Shown here: one piece after another, positions 51,610 to 60,528 of the stretch | How the letters are laid out: each line of letters begins with the position of its first letter | Numbering within the stretch: position 1 is the stretch's first letter | Assembly: GCF_001721685.1 (NCBI RefSeq) | Contig: NZ_CP012502.1 | Span: forward strand, 496,001-560,000 | Reading direction: 5' to 3' | DNA from: Salisediminibacterium beveridgei | GTDB lineage: Bacteria; Bacillota; Bacilli; Bacillales; Salisediminibacteriaceae | DNA: 64,000 nucleotides | The notes under the pieces: generated by a model | Databases searched by the model: none | The model's input: only the letters and a program-made list of their open reading frames with translations | Told to the model about the DNA's origin: nothing | Program-made: the position numbers and the translations under genes

Positions 51610-52104
51610 TTAATGACTTTGAGCGCGTTTTGCTTCGATATCTTCTTTTGTCGGTCCCATAATGCCGGGCACCTTCAGGCCTGCCTGACGAAGGAGAACG
51701 GTCATCTGTCCGATGTGATGCGTCTGGTGATCGATGATCATCCGTAACAGCTGCCCTTTGGCCATCTCTTCACCTGCAAAATGTACCCGGTCTTCGAGCA
51801 TATCGTCCTTGACGTGCTGGAGGATCCCCAGTTCAAGGGATTCTGCAGTGTTATGGTAATGTGCCAACAGCTCTTCTGCGGTTTTTGGCTGTTCTTCTGC
51901 TGCCGGCGGTTTAACCGGTACTTCAAGCATGCGGCCGATGCCAAAAGCGGATTGGGTTAAGTGCCAGGCAAGTGACCCCAGCGTGTTGTGTCCTGCTTCC
52001 ATGGCCTGATCCATCGTCTCATCTGTGATGGTGTCGATGACTTGTTCCGCCTTGTTGACCGATGCCAGCCAGTCGAGCCGGAAATCATTGATTCTGCGAT
52101 ACAT
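51610..52104 (-). CDS. DinB/YfiT-family metal-binding four-helix protein
   Basis: A 164-residue all-helical protein. The three metal-binding His residues of the DinB fold are recognisable: H48 in TLGSLAWHLTQ and two in IIDHQTHHIGQM. Some members are thiol (bacillithiol) transferases, but most have no assigned function. ATG 52104 lies seven bases after GGGGAGG. It is a single gene convergent with the esterase gene. Confidence 0.85.
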   Translation of the reverse strand: MYRRINDFRLDWLASVNKAEQVIDTITDETMDQAMEAGHNTLGSLAWHLTQSAFGIGRMLEVPVKPPAAEEQPKTAEELLAHYHNTAESLELGILQHVKDDMLEDRVHFAGEEMAKGQLLRMIIDHQTHHIGQMTVLLRQAGLKVPGIMGPTKEDIEAKRAQSH

Positions 52105-52300
52105 TCAAAATCCTCCCCTTTTCTTTTGAAAAAATACTGTAGTAAACCCTTGATCAATTCCACTCTTAACATATCGAAACTGTCTGGATTTTTCAACGAT
52201 TTTGTACTCCCGGTGAAATCAGGCAGGAGAATTCATGGTATAAAGAGAACAACTTGGATAACAGACGAAAGCTACGGGAATGGAAAGGTGTGGTGTGAAG

Positions 52301-53143
52301 ATGCGGATAGGCGGAAAACTGTTCAAGGATGTTTCAACTCCTGAAAAATGGATTCAGGAGGTTAAGCGTTTCGGGTACCGGACGTCGGTTTGTCCGGTGG
52401 ATGCAGCGTCGAGTGACATTGAAATCGTTGCATTCCGGCAGGCAGCTAAAACAAATGACATTTTGATCTCTGAAGTGGGCGCCTGGAGCAATCCGATCAG
52501 CCCCGATGACCGGATTCAAAAAGCGGCAATCTCTCATTGTAAAGGCCAGCTGGAACTGGCTGAGAAAATGAGGGCGGTCTGCTGTGTGAATATTGCGGGC
52601 AGCCTCAGTGAAGACTTTGATGGTCCTCATCCGGATCATTTTCACAAGGATACCTTCGCGCTCGTTGTCGATACCGTCCGGGAAATCATCGACGACGTCA
52701 AGCCGGTGAAGACGAAATATGCACTGGAGATGCTGCCGTGGATGATTCCCGACGGAACGGACAGCTATGAGGCTTTGGTGAAAGCGATTGACCGGGACGC
52801 TTTTGCGGTGCATTTTGATCCGGTGAATATGCTGACGTCACCCCGGGCTTTTTATCATAATGCAGACATCATTCGGGATTTCGTCAAACGCCTGGGGCAT
52901 CTGATTGTGAACGTCCATGTAAAAGACATTGCCCTTTCCGGGAAACTGACGGTTCATCTGGACGAAGTGGAACCAGGGCTTGGTGGACTGAATTACCCCG
53001 TTTTACTGAAGGAACTCCATCAACTCGGAAATCCAGATCTGCCATTGATGCTTGAGCACTACGAGCATGAATCGAGCTATGTCAATGGCGCTGCCTTCAT
53101 CCGGAAGGTGGCAAAAGAAAAAGGTATCACACTAGATGAATAG
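52301..53143 (+). CDS. Sugar phosphate isomerase/epimerase-like TIM-barrel protein
   Basis: A 280-residue protein of the xylose-isomerase-like/AP endonuclease 2 superfamily. Metal and substrate blocks are ISEVGAWSNPISPDD, ALEMLPWMIPDGTDSYEAL, AVHFDPVNMLTSPR, NVHVKDIALSG and MLEHYEHESSYVNGAAFI, with conserved Glu, Asp and His at barrel-strand ends. The substrate is not known. ATG 52301 is preferred over ATG 52280, which has no site. It ends seven bases inside the open frame that leads to manA and is probably co-transcribed with it. Confidence 0.83.
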   Translation: MRIGGKLFKDVSTPEKWIQEVKRFGYRTSVCPVDAASSDIEIVAFRQAAKTNDILISEVGAWSNPISPDDRIQKAAISHCKGQLELAEKMRAVCCVNIAGSLSEDFDGPHPDHFHKDTFALVVDTVREIIDDVKPVKTKYALEMLPWMIPDGTDSYEALVKAIDRDAFAVHFDPVNMLTSPRAFYHNADIIRDFVKRLGHLIVNVHVKDIALSGKLTVHLDEVEPGLGGLNYPVLLKELHQLGNPDLPLMLEHYEHESSYVNGAAFIRKVAKEKGITLDE

Positions 53144-53162
53144 AAAAAGGAATGAATCATTG

Positions 53163-54143
53163 ATGAACACAAACGAACTGTTATTTTTTGAACCGGTATT
53201 TAAGGAAAAAGTCTGGGGCGGAACGAAGTTGAACAAGCAGTTTAACTACGACGTTTCAGGGGACAACATCGGTGAATGCTGGGGGATTTCTGCCCACAAG
53301 GAGGGTGCGGCAAGAGTCAGAAACGGTCACTATAAAGGACAGACGTTGCGGGAATTATGGGCACGTGAACGGGCGCTGTTCGGTCCTGTGACAAGCGAAG
53401 AGTTCCCCTTGCTGGTGAAGATCATTGATGCAAGCGATGCCCTGTCGGTGCAGGTCCATCCGAATGACGAGCTGGCCATGGCGATGGCAGGCTACCCTTA
53501 CGGGAAAACCGAATGCTGGTATATTCTCGACGCAGAACCCGGTGCGAAGCTGATCTATGGACATCAGGCCGATTCGAAAGAGGAGCTGCAGGAACTGGTT
53601 GCGGGCGGGAACTGGGACGATCTTTTTCGTGAGGTGCCGGTGGAAGCCGGGGACTTCGTTCATGTGCCCAGCGGTACAGTGCATGCGATTGGAGCGGGGA
53701 TCGTTCTTCTTGAAGTCCAGCAGAGCTCGGATATTACGTACCGTTTTTACGATTACGACCGTCCAGGAAGCGATGGGGAGCTGCGTCCTTTGCATATTGA
53801 AGAATCGATTGCCTGTACCAGGGTACCCGATCATCTTTCCGGTGACTCAGTCGTGAAGACGCAGCATCAGGATTCGGCAAAAGCCGTCCTTGTGGAAGAT
53901 CCTTATTTCCATGTCCATCAATTGAATCCCGGCAGAGCAGGTGGAGAGTTGAGCGTTACGAATCCGTCTTTTCTTTTGATGACCGTCACCGAAGGGACCG
54001 GCTTTGTCCGCACAGATTCGGATGAGCATACGGAGATCACGAAGGGTGATCATTTCATTGTCCCAGCAAGTATTGATGCAATACACCTCGGCGGCGAGTG
54101 CACCATTATTTCTGCATATGTTCCAGGAATAGAAAACCAATGA
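53163..54143 (+). CDS. manA: Mannose-6-phosphate isomerase, class I
   Basis: A 326-residue zinc enzyme interconverting mannose 6-phosphate and fructose 6-phosphate. The four zinc ligands are Q97 and H99 in SVQVHPND, E117 in GKTECWY and H174 in PSGTVHAIG. Further family blocks are EKVWGGTKL at the start, GECWGIS, and EVQQSSDITYRFYDYDRP. The length is typical of the Bacillus form. ATG 53163 follows AAGGAATG; an upstream in-frame ATG at 53136 lacks a site. It is 23 bases ahead of pxpB, so the oxoprolinase genes may share its transcript. Confidence 0.94.
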   Translation: MNTNELLFFEPVFKEKVWGGTKLNKQFNYDVSGDNIGECWGISAHKEGAARVRNGHYKGQTLRELWARERALFGPVTSEEFPLLVKIIDASDALSVQVHPNDELAMAMAGYPYGKTECWYILDAEPGAKLIYGHQADSKEELQELVAGGNWDDLFREVPVEAGDFVHVPSGTVHAIGAGIVLLEVQQSSDITYRFYDYDRPGSDGELRPLHIEESIACTRVPDHLSGDSVVKTQHQDSAKAVLVEDPYFHVHQLNPGRAGGELSVTNPSFLLMTVTEGTGFVRTDSDEHTEITKGDHFIVPASIDAIHLGGECTIISAYVPGIENQ

Positions 54144-54166
54144 TGAATGCAAGCAGGTGATGTCCG

Positions 54167-54868
54167 GTGACTTATACGATCAGGCAAATCAGTGAACGGG
54201 CAGTTTCGATTCTCTTCCCTGAAAAGATAACGGAAGAAATCCACCAACAGGTGATGGCAACGACCCGGCTGTTTCAGGGGCGATTTCCAGGGGTGCTCAC
54301 GGATACTGTGCCGTCTTACCACCAGGTGACCTTGTTCTTCAGGCGCCGGATTTCCTATGCGGAAGCTCATGAATGGATTGACAAGGTGTTGAATCAGACG
54401 CAAACAGGAGGGGGCGGATTACATGGCCGGACGATCACACTGCCGGTCTTATACGGTGGTGAATGGGGACCGGATCTTGAGCACGTGGCTTCGGTGACGG
54501 GTCTCAGTGATCAGGAAGTGATTGACCGCCATACGGCAGGCGTTTATACGGTGTTTATGCTCGGTTTTTTACCGGGTTTTCCATACCTCGGGGGGTTGGA
54601 TGACAGGCTGAATACACCGAGGCGAGACACGCCGCGGCAAAGCGTTCCTGCAGGCAGTGTGGGCATTGCCGGGGCGCAGACGGGCGTTTACCCGCTGGCG
54701 TCTCCGGGGGGATGGCAGCTGATCGGCCGGACACCACGGCAGTTGGTTGATGTGCATCATCCGGAGCCTTGTCTCGTGCGTCCCGGGGATCAGCTGAGAT
54801 TTGTTGCGATTACAAAAGCGGATTACCAGGCCATGGAAAAGGAGGCGAAGCAACATGTTGACCATTGA
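54167..54868 (+). CDS. pxpB: 5-oxoprolinase subunit B
   Basis: A 233-residue KipI-type protein, part of the three-subunit ATP-dependent 5-oxoprolinase that opens 5-oxoproline (pyroglutamate) to glutamate. It has the PCC-like VYTVFMLGFLPGFPYLGGLDDRL, PRRDTPRQSVPAGSVGIAGAQTGVYPLASPGGWQLIGRTP. Start is GTG 54167, six bases after AGGTGA. It overlaps pxpA by 14 bases. Confidence 0.94.
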   Translation: MTYTIRQISERAVSILFPEKITEEIHQQVMATTRLFQGRFPGVLTDTVPSYHQVTLFFRRRISYAEAHEWIDKVLNQTQTGGGGLHGRTITLPVLYGGEWGPDLEHVASVTGLSDQEVIDRHTAGVYTVFMLGFLPGFPYLGGLDDRLNTPRRDTPRQSVPAGSVGIAGAQTGVYPLASPGGWQLIGRTPRQLVDVHHPEPCLVRPGDQLRFVAITKADYQAMEKEAKQHVDH

Positions 54869-55628
54869 CCTGAATGCGGATATCGGTGAGAGCTTCGGTG
54901 TATACCGGCTTGGTGATGATGAGGCACTGCTTGACGTCGTGACCTCGGCGAATATCGCCTGCGGTTTTCACGCCGGCGATTACCGGACGATGAACAAGGC
55001 AGTCAAATCAGCGGTGATGAAAGGTGTCGCCATCGGCGCTCATCCGGGCTATCCGGATCTATTTGGCTTTGGCAGGCGTCCGATGGCCATGCCGGCGGAG
55101 GAAATCCATGAACTGCTGGTGTATCAGATCGGTGCGATGCAGGGGTACTGCCGGGCCAACGGCACCTTGTTGCATCATGTGAAACCGCATGGTGCCCTGT
55201 ATAATACGGCAGCTGCTGACCCTCTGGTGGCCCAAGCGGTTGCAAAGGCGGTCAAGGACGTTTGTCCGGAGGCGAGACTGATGGGGCTCGCTGGCAGCGA
55301 ACTGGTGAAAGCGGGCCATGAAGCCGGATTGCAGGTCATGGCCGAAGCCTTTGCTGACCGGCAGTATACCGCAGAAGGACGACTTGTGTCGCGGGGCAGT
55401 CCAGGTGCCGTGCTGGAAGCAGAAGACGACGTGGTGACGCAGGTCACGGGGATCGTATTCAGGCAGCAAGTCGAAGCCATTGACGGCAGAGCTGTTCCGA
55501 TCCAGGCAGATACGCTCTGTTTTCACGGGGATGGCAAAGAAGCAGCCGTGCTCGCAAAGGTCGTTCGAACCAAGCTTGAACAGGCAGGAGTCCGCTGCCA
55601 GTCGCCGGCATCAGCCGGTGATGAATGA
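54855..55628 (+). CDS. pxpA: 5-oxoprolinase subunit A (LamB/YcsF family)
   Basis: A 257-residue protein with the LamB/YcsF pattern: DLNADIGESFG, ANIACGFHAGDYRTM, GAHPGYPDLFGFGRRPM, HHVKPHGALYN, EAFADRQYTAEGRLVSR and CFHGDGKEA. It works with PxpB and PxpC on 5-oxoproline. ATG 54855 follows AAGGAGG by about nine bases, inside the end of pxpB. Confidence 0.95.
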   Translation: MLTIDLNADIGESFGVYRLGDDEALLDVVTSANIACGFHAGDYRTMNKAVKSAVMKGVAIGAHPGYPDLFGFGRRPMAMPAEEIHELLVYQIGAMQGYCRANGTLLHHVKPHGALYNTAAADPLVAQAVAKAVKDVCPEARLMGLAGSELVKAGHEAGLQVMAEAFADRQYTAEGRLVSRGSPGAVLEAEDDVVTQVTGIVFRQQVEAIDGRAVPIQADTLCFHGDGKEAAVLAKVVRTKLEQAGVRCQSPASAGDE

Positions 55629-55629
55629 T

Positions 55630-56514
55630 ATGCTGTTTCATATCGAAGAAGCGGGCGTGTTGACAACAGTCCAGGATCTTGGGCGTCACGGCTATCGTCA
55701 CCTGGGCTTTCCGCTCAGTGGAGCAGTGGACCCGCTTGCTCACCGCTACGCCAATCACATCGTTGGGAACCCTGGCAGTGATGCCACACTTGAGATCACC
55801 ATGGGCGGACTCAAGATGGAGGTTCTTGAACCCCACTTGATCGCTGTAACAGGAGCGGATCTCGATGCAACGATCAATCAGAACCCATTTCCCCTTTGGA
55901 AAGCCGTCAAAGTGCAACAGGGTGATCAACTCCGCTTTCGTGGTCCGGTCCACGGTATCCGTTCGTATCTGGCAGTGAGCGGAGGCATTGAACATGAAAT
56001 GATCCTTGGCAGCCGGTCTGTCTATGAACGGGCAGGTATCGGACGGGCCTTGAAGGCCGGGGACTTCGTTTTTGCATGCCGGCCAGTGGACAAGCAGGAC
56101 CTCGCCCGCGAAGGCTGGCAACTGGCTTCCTCCTATCGGCCTTTCTACAACAATGAAATTACTTTGCGTGTGATCCCGGGCCGACACATGGAGCGGTTTA
56201 CATTGGAGTCGATCGCTCGCCTTGCAACTCAGGAATTTACGTTAGCCGGGAGTGACCGGATGGGTGCCAAATTACATACAGGCAGCCCATTGAAGCATAA
56301 AAAATCGGCCGACATTCTTTCCGAACCGGTGATGCCAGGAACGGTCCAGGTGGCGGTTGACGGACAGCCGATGATTCTCCTCGCCGATGCTCAGACAACC
56401 GGTGGCTACACCTCCATTGGTACGGTAAGAGAAGAGGACCTGTGGCAGGTGGCACAATTGAAACAGGGTGGCACGGTCTATTTGAAGATGGAAGAAGGGT
56501 GGTCAGACACGTGA
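55630..56514 (+). CDS. pxpC: 5-oxoprolinase subunit C
   Basis: A 294-residue KipA-type subunit of the biotin-dependent carboxylase-like fold. It shows EEAGVLTTVQDLGRHGYRHLGFPLSGAVDPLAHRYAN, GRALKAGDFV, GSDRMGAKL and the C-terminal PMILLADAQTTGGYTSIGTV. ATG 55630 has GGTGA eight bases upstream; ATG 55621, overlapping pxpA's stop, is an alternative. It completes the B-A-C order and is followed by an overlapping VanZ-like gene. Confidence 0.94.
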   Translation: MLFHIEEAGVLTTVQDLGRHGYRHLGFPLSGAVDPLAHRYANHIVGNPGSDATLEITMGGLKMEVLEPHLIAVTGADLDATINQNPFPLWKAVKVQQGDQLRFRGPVHGIRSYLAVSGGIEHEMILGSRSVYERAGIGRALKAGDFVFACRPVDKQDLAREGWQLASSYRPFYNNEITLRVIPGRHMERFTLESIARLATQEFTLAGSDRMGAKLHTGSPLKHKKSADILSEPVMPGTVQVAVDGQPMILLADAQTTGGYTSIGTVREEDLWQVAQLKQGGTVYLKMEEGWSDT

Positions 56515-56933
56515 AATGGGGCAGGATGCTGTTATTTTTTCTTTTTCTGACGTTTTATCTGTTATTAATGTGGAATGCCAATCCGTATCTATTGCTCCGG
56601 GAGCAGGAACTCGTATTCACCTGGGCTGAATCACCTTCATGGCAGACTTTCTTCGAGCGGGAGGATCTTCGTGTCATCGACGTCATCACGGACTTGAATA
56701 AAGTCAGTCACATTATCGGGACGATGACACTGGCTTTTCTCGCATTTCACTGGCTCGGGTGGCGCTGGAAAGTGATTCTCGCTTTGACGCTCTTTGTCAT
56801 TTTCGTGGAGATGGCCCAGCCCTTTATCGGCCGCACGGCGTGGTTTGTGGATGTGTTTTTAAACATTCTGGGTGTGGGTCTTGGAACATTTCTCGTCTGG
56901 TATTACCGGTACCGCCAAGACGTGGTGACATAA
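56511..56933 (+). CDS. VanZ-like family membrane protein
   Basis: A 140-residue protein with four predicted membrane segments. DLNKVSHIIGTMTLAFLAF, FVEMAQPFIGRTAWFVDVFLNILGVGLG is the VanZ-like pattern (E-xx-Q-x-F-x-x-R-x-x-x-D-x-x-x-N-x-x-G). The function of such proteins is mostly unknown; VanZ itself gives low-level teicoplanin resistance. GTG 56511 overlaps the pxpC stop (GTGA) with AGGGTGG eight bases upstream, so it is coupled to that operon. Confidence 0.85.
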   Translation: MKWGRMLLFFLFLTFYLLLMWNANPYLLLREQELVFTWAESPSWQTFFEREDLRVIDVITDLNKVSHIIGTMTLAFLAFHWLGWRWKVILALTLFVIFVEMAQPFIGRTAWFVDVFLNILGVGLGTFLVWYYRYRQDVVT

Positions 56934-57018
56934 CAATCGTCAGGGACAATGGCAGGTTCCTGATGGTAAACACGGTACGTTATACTGAACATGGAACTCA
57001 TAAATGGAGGGATGCCAA

Positions 57019-57510
57019 ATGGCAAAAGAAGCATCGTTTGACATTGTGTCGAAAGTGGATTTTTCCAAAGTCCAGAATGCCGTCGTGATGACGAAGAAAG
57101 AAATTCAGAACCGCTTTGATTTTAAAGCCAGCAAGAGTGAAGTGAACCTTGAGAACGAGGAACTGGTGCTCATTTCCGATGATGAATTTAAAATGGATCA
57201 GTTAAAGGACGTACTGGTCAGTAAACTGATTAAGCAGGAAGTGTCCCTCAAAAGTCTCGATTACGGAAAAGTGGAGTCTGCTTCCGGAGGAACGATCCGC
57301 CAGCGCGCGAAGCTCGTTCAGGGGATTGATAAGGAGAACGCGAAGAAAATCACCAAACTGATTAAGGACAAGGGTCTGAAGGTGAAAACACAGATCCAGG
57401 ACGAACAGATTCGGGTGACCGGGAAGAATAAAGACGATTTGCAGCAAGTGATTGCTGCACTTCGGGAAGCGGACATGACGATTCCGCTTCAATTTACGAA
57501 CTACCGCTAA
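57019..57510 (+). CDS. yajQ: YajQ-family nucleotide-binding protein
   Basis: A 163-residue cytosolic protein with the complete YajQ pattern: [81 protein letters not shown] and the C-terminal IPLQFTNYR. Family members bind nucleotides, and some bind cyclic di-GMP. ATG 57019 lies eight bases after GGAGG. Confidence 0.95.
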   Translation: MAKEASFDIVSKVDFSKVQNAVVMTKKEIQNRFDFKASKSEVNLENEELVLISDDEFKMDQLKDVLVSKLIKQEVSLKSLDYGKVESASGGTIRQRAKLVQGIDKENAKKITKLIKDKGLKVKTQIQDEQIRVTGKNKDDLQQVIAALREADMTIPLQFTNYR

Positions 57511-57536
57511 GTAAATATAGAAAGGGTGCTGCTGAT

Positions 57537-58226
57537 TTGTTTGAACACACGGATTATTTTACGATGGAACGCTTGTCAGAGCAGCATCTTGATGCCATTG
57601 AAGAACTGCAGGAAGTTGTGCGGGCTTCCCTTGAGAACCCCGATCTTCTCGTGCCATTGAGTCGGGTGGAACTGAAGAACATTGTAACAGAGGACACGGG
57701 GATGACTGTCGGGGTGTTTAATGTCAGGGATGAGCTTGTGGGGATACTCGGCGCGCTGTATCCCGGATCCTCAAAGGAGAATCTCGGCTATGCCCTCGCC
57801 ATGGATGAAGAAAAAGCGGCCCAAGTCTTTCACTTGGAAATCACCTTCATCGATCCGGACTATCGGAGGATGGGCTTTATGGTCACGATGTGCCGCTGGC
57901 TTGTTCAACTGATGAAAATCGAAGGCCGGTACCGGTATCTGTGCGCGACGGTGTCACCTTACAACATCGGAAGTCTGAAAAACATGATGCTTTCGGGCAA
58001 TGCCGTTGTCGATTTTCAGTTGAAATACGGCGGACTGGAACGCTACATTGTCTTTCAGGATGTGACAGTTCCCTTTGATCTTCATGGGCAGGATATCCAG
58101 TACATTCCCATTCAGGAAAACCCGCTTGCACCGGTTGAGTATCTGGAAAAAGGCTTTCTGGGTACTTCGCTGGAAAGAATCGGGCAAGAGATTGTGATGG
58201 TCATGAAATACCGAGAAAAGCCATAA
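57537..58226 (+). CDS. GNAT-like acetyltransferase
   Basis: A 229-residue protein with a GNAT-like centre: MTVGVFNVRDELVGILGAL, then FHLEITFIDPDYRRMGFMVTMCRWLVQLMK, which resembles the acetyl-CoA-binding strand and helix with a degenerate R/QxxGxG/A loop (YRRMGF), and ATVSPYNIGSLKNMMLSGN. The substrate is unknown. The start is TTG 57537, eight bases after AAAGGGTG. It follows yajQ by 26 bases. Confidence 0.7.
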   Translation: MFEHTDYFTMERLSEQHLDAIEELQEVVRASLENPDLLVPLSRVELKNIVTEDTGMTVGVFNVRDELVGILGALYPGSSKENLGYALAMDEEKAAQVFHLEITFIDPDYRRMGFMVTMCRWLVQLMKIEGRYRYLCATVSPYNIGSLKNMMLSGNAVVDFQLKYGGLERYIVFQDVTVPFDLHGQDIQYIPIQENPLAPVEYLEKGFLGTSLERIGQEIVMVMKYREKP

Positions 58227-58291
58227 TAATTTCACCTATTTTAACAAGGGACCCTGAACTAATGGTTTGGTAGATCCGGATAGTGGTTAAG

Positions 58292-58510
58292 ATGAAAGTT
58301 ATTAGTGAAATCACACTGACAATCGGAAGTGCTGCAGTAGTCGGATCGGCCTTTCGATCAACTGCAGTGACGGATGAGTATGGATTCTACGATACGGATG
58401 GAAATGGGGAAGAAGAATATGCAGGTTTGGACTGGGGAAGGAACACCCTTTTGATACAAAAGCACGATGGCAACTGGTTTCTGATTATGATTGTGAACGA
58501 CGAAATGTGA
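58292..58510 (+). CDS. Small hypothetical protein, 72 residues
   Basis: An unrecognised short open frame. It starts with a hydrophobic stretch (ITLTIGSAAVVGSAF) and has an acidic segment, TDEYGFYDTDGNGEEEY, reminiscent of calcium-binding repeat proteins. It ends GNWFLIMIVNDEM. The ribosome-binding site is weak; a GTG at 58283 is an alternative. It is followed directly by an S-layer-homology fragment in another frame, so it may belong to the same degraded gene. Confidence 0.3.
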   Translation: MKVISEITLTIGSAAVVGSAFRSTAVTDEYGFYDTDGNGEEEYAGLDWGRNTLLIQKHDGNWFLIMIVNDEM

Positions 58511-58512
58511 TG

Positions 58513-58665
58513 ATGAACAGGCAGACTCGGATTACAGATGACATCATGGCTGCATATGATGCAGGGTCCTTCGAAGGGAACCTGGACGGCGAATTGATGC
58601 CTCAGGCAAACACAAAGCGAAGTGAAGCTGCAAAAATCATCCTTTCAGTAAACGGATGGCTCTGA
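58513..58665 (+). pseudogene. S-layer homology (SLH) domain fragment
   Basis: A 50-codon frame, ATG to TGA. Its middle, AAYDAGSFEGNLDGELMPQANTKRSEAAKIIL, matches the SLH pattern (helix, GxxDGxFxPxxxxTRxEAAxxxL). SLH domains come in threes on long exported proteins that bind cell-wall polysaccharide. A single isolated copy without a signal peptide is a remnant. A terminator follows immediately, as would end the original gene. Confidence 0.6.
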
Positions 58666-58674
58666 TTTTATATG

Positions 58675-58717
58675 ATGAGGATGACCCGCAATCATGTCAG
58701 TCCTCATCTTTTTTTTT
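58675..58717 (+). terminator. Rho-independent terminator after the SLH remnant
   Basis: ATGAGGATGAC (58675-58685) pairs with GTCAGTCCTCAT (58696-58707), with one bulge, followed by nine T. Confidence 0.9.
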
Positions 58718-58730
58718 GCCGCAAAGGTGG

Positions 58731-58736
58731 TATAAT
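58731..58736 (+). promoter_or_regulatory. -10 hexamer for the small membrane protein gene
   Basis: A perfect TATAAT lies just past the preceding terminator and about 37-42 bases before the next start. The -35 falls in the T tract and is poor. Confidence 0.45.
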
Positions 58737-58772
58737 GAAGGAGTTATTTGAATCGCAATGGGGGAATCGATC

Positions 58773-58964
58773 GTGGGTTTTACGAGAAGAAGCGTCTTGG
58801 CGGTAATGGTCCTGCTATTGTCTTGGCCAGTTGCCGTAAAGGCTGATGACGGGTTTGCAAGCGGCTTGCCCGTACCGTGGTATTGGCTGGTCTTTGCCGG
58901 AGCCATGGTCAGTTCCGCGGGGATTGTGATCTACCGGCGGAATACAAAAGTGTACAAAGATTGA
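58773..58964 (+). CDS. Small exported membrane protein, 63 residues
   Basis: An unrecognised short protein with an N-terminal hydrophobic segment ending in a signal-peptidase-like VKA (RRSVLAVMVLLLSWPVAVKADD), a second membrane segment (WYWLVFAGAMVSSAGIVIY) and a basic C-terminus. GTG 58773 is eight bases after GGGGG. ATG 58758 is the alternative, with an AAGGAG 14 bases upstream. It lies ten bases before the next gene and probably forms a pair with it. Confidence 0.6.
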   Translation: MGFTRRSVLAVMVLLLSWPVAVKADDGFASGLPVPWYWLVFAGAMVSSAGIVIYRRNTKVYKD

Positions 58965-58974
58965 GGGATGTATC

Positions 58975-59547
58975 GTGACGAAATTACGTTCAGAACGGAA
59001 ACAAAAAAAGCGACGCTGGCCGAAAATTGTCGGTATCATCGTTTTACTGCTGGTGGCAGGTGCAGGGTATACGTATTATCTGTTTGAATGGAAGAGCTAT
59101 GACATTGCAGATGATGAACTGGAATCCATAGCCGCCTCGCCATATGAGACAAACCTTTCTGAACGCCGGGGGTGGGAAGATCCTGCAGAAGAAGGGGTCT
59201 CTACTGCTGACGTTGTTGACGTTTATGAAAGCACGCTCGACGACATCAAAGAGACGACCAGACGCCGCGTCGCAGAAGTGGCCAATCGGGCTCTGGCTGA
59301 CTATCAGGCGCAGGATGCTTCCGGCGATGTGAGTATGCCGTATTTGTATCAGAAATATACGGAAGCTGCGGATGAAGTGGAGCGGCAGATGGATAAAGCA
59401 TTTGAAGAAATGCATAGCCAGATGGTAGACGACCTCAGGCAAGTTGGCGGTGACACCGGGGAGGCCGAACTCTTACGGGAAGAATACGAGTCCTACAAGA
59501 GAGATCTCCGCCGGCAAATGTTGTCTGAAGCGGGGATCGGTTTTTGA
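58975..59547 (+). CDS. Membrane-anchored protein of unknown function, 190 residues
   Basis: A basic N-terminus (KLRSERKQKKRRWPK), one membrane segment (about 17-36) and a large acidic outer part predicted to be mostly helical or coiled coil (EVANRALADYQAQD, EVERQMDKAFEEMHSQMVDDL, EEYESYKRDLRRQM). No family recognised. GTG 58975 lies seven bases after GAGGG. Confidence 0.75.
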   Translation: MTKLRSERKQKKRRWPKIVGIIVLLLVAGAGYTYYLFEWKSYDIADDELESIAASPYETNLSERRGWEDPAEEGVSTADVVDVYESTLDDIKETTRRRVAEVANRALADYQAQDASGDVSMPYLYQKYTEAADEVERQMDKAFEEMHSQMVDDLRQVGGDTGEAELLREEYESYKRDLRRQMLSEAGIGF

Positions 59548-59578
59548 TTCATGATTTTGAAGAAAGCAGGCGAAACGA

Positions 59579-60322
59579 ATGATAGTTGAAATACTGATCG
59601 TGTTTGCGATCATATTTGCGGGGAGTTTTGTGCAGGGAATCAGCGGATTCGGGTTCGGCATACTGGCGATGAGCTTTATGCCGTTCTTTTTTACGGTGAA
59701 AGACAGTACTCTGCTGGTGGTTGCTCTGGCAGTCCTGCTGTCCTTCAGCATTTCTGTGCAGTTACGCAGGCACATCCAGTGGCGGTCGATTGGAGTGATT
59801 CTGCTTTTTGCTGTTATTGGCCGGTCCGCAGGCTATTATATATTACATAATTTCGGGGAGATGCCAATACTGCGTGTGATTTTAGGGATCTTTCTCCTTG
59901 CCGTGGTGGTCTATCTTCTCGTCAGCCCGAAACCAAATGCCGATCGAACCAAGATACCGATGCTGGTTCCAATCATGATGGGCTTTTTCGGCGGAATCGT
60001 CGGCGGGGTGTTCGGTGTCGGGGGGCCGTTTTTCGTTTACTTTTTCCTGATGGCCTTTCCGGCAGATAAGTATGCGTACACGGCCAACCTGCAAATCGTA
60101 TTCTTTTTGACGAGTATGCAGACCGTGTTTCTTCATAGCGTAAGCGGGGACTATACGCTGAACATCCTCCTCTTTATTCTCGTCGGAGTGGTGGCGGTGT
60201 TGACCGGTTCGCGGATTGGTGTGCATTTTCTGCAGCATGTGTCGACTCAGCAGGTGAAAAAACTCGCAGCAGTTGTCGTCGCAATTGCTGCTGTGAACCT
60301 GATCATCTTTGGCGGTGGATAA
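59579..60322 (+). CDS. TauE/SafE-family (DUF81) permease
   Basis: A 247-residue protein with about eight membrane segments in two repeated halves. GSFVQGISGFGFGILAMSFMPFF and GFFGGIVGGVFGVGGPFFVYFFLM are the paired family signatures. Relatives export sulfite, sulfoacetate and other organosulfur anions; the substrate is unknown here. ATG 59579 has only a weak site (AGCAGG). It ends in a strong terminator. Confidence 0.88.
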   Translation: MIVEILIVFAIIFAGSFVQGISGFGFGILAMSFMPFFFTVKDSTLLVVALAVLLSFSISVQLRRHIQWRSIGVILLFAVIGRSAGYYILHNFGEMPILRVILGIFLLAVVVYLLVSPKPNADRTKIPMLVPIMMGFFGGIVGGVFGVGGPFFVYFFLMAFPADKYAYTANLQIVFFLTSMQTVFLHSVSGDYTLNILLFILVGVVAVLTGSRIGVHFLQHVSTQQVKKLAAVVVAIAAVNLIIFGGG

Positions 60323-60401
60323 AAGATGCAGGAAACAGCGGAGATGGACTGCAAGATATCAATCAGGAAACGACGGGGCGAAGACCTGTCAGCCATAGTA
60401 A

Positions 60402-60436
60402 AAACCGGAGCCCGTCGGCTCCGGTTTATTTTCTCT
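60402..60436 (+). terminator. Rho-independent terminator after the TauE-type gene
   Basis: AAACCGGAGCC-CGTC-GGCTCCGGTTT is a perfect 11-bp stem followed by ATTTTCTCTT. Confidence 0.92.
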
Positions 60437-60489
60437 TATATTTCAGGAAAGTTTAATGTCGTTAAAGGATCAAAGTATAAGTGCACGAA

Positions 60490-60519
60490 GGCTTGTCGCC
60501 ACAGACTTGACGACAAGCC
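60490..60519 (-). terminator. Terminator-like hairpin after htpG
   Basis: On the minus strand GGCTTGTCG and CGACAAGCC form a perfect 9-bp stem ten bases past the htpG stop. No good U tract follows on that strand, so termination would be partial. Confidence 0.55.
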
Positions 60520-60528
60520 ATGTTTTCT

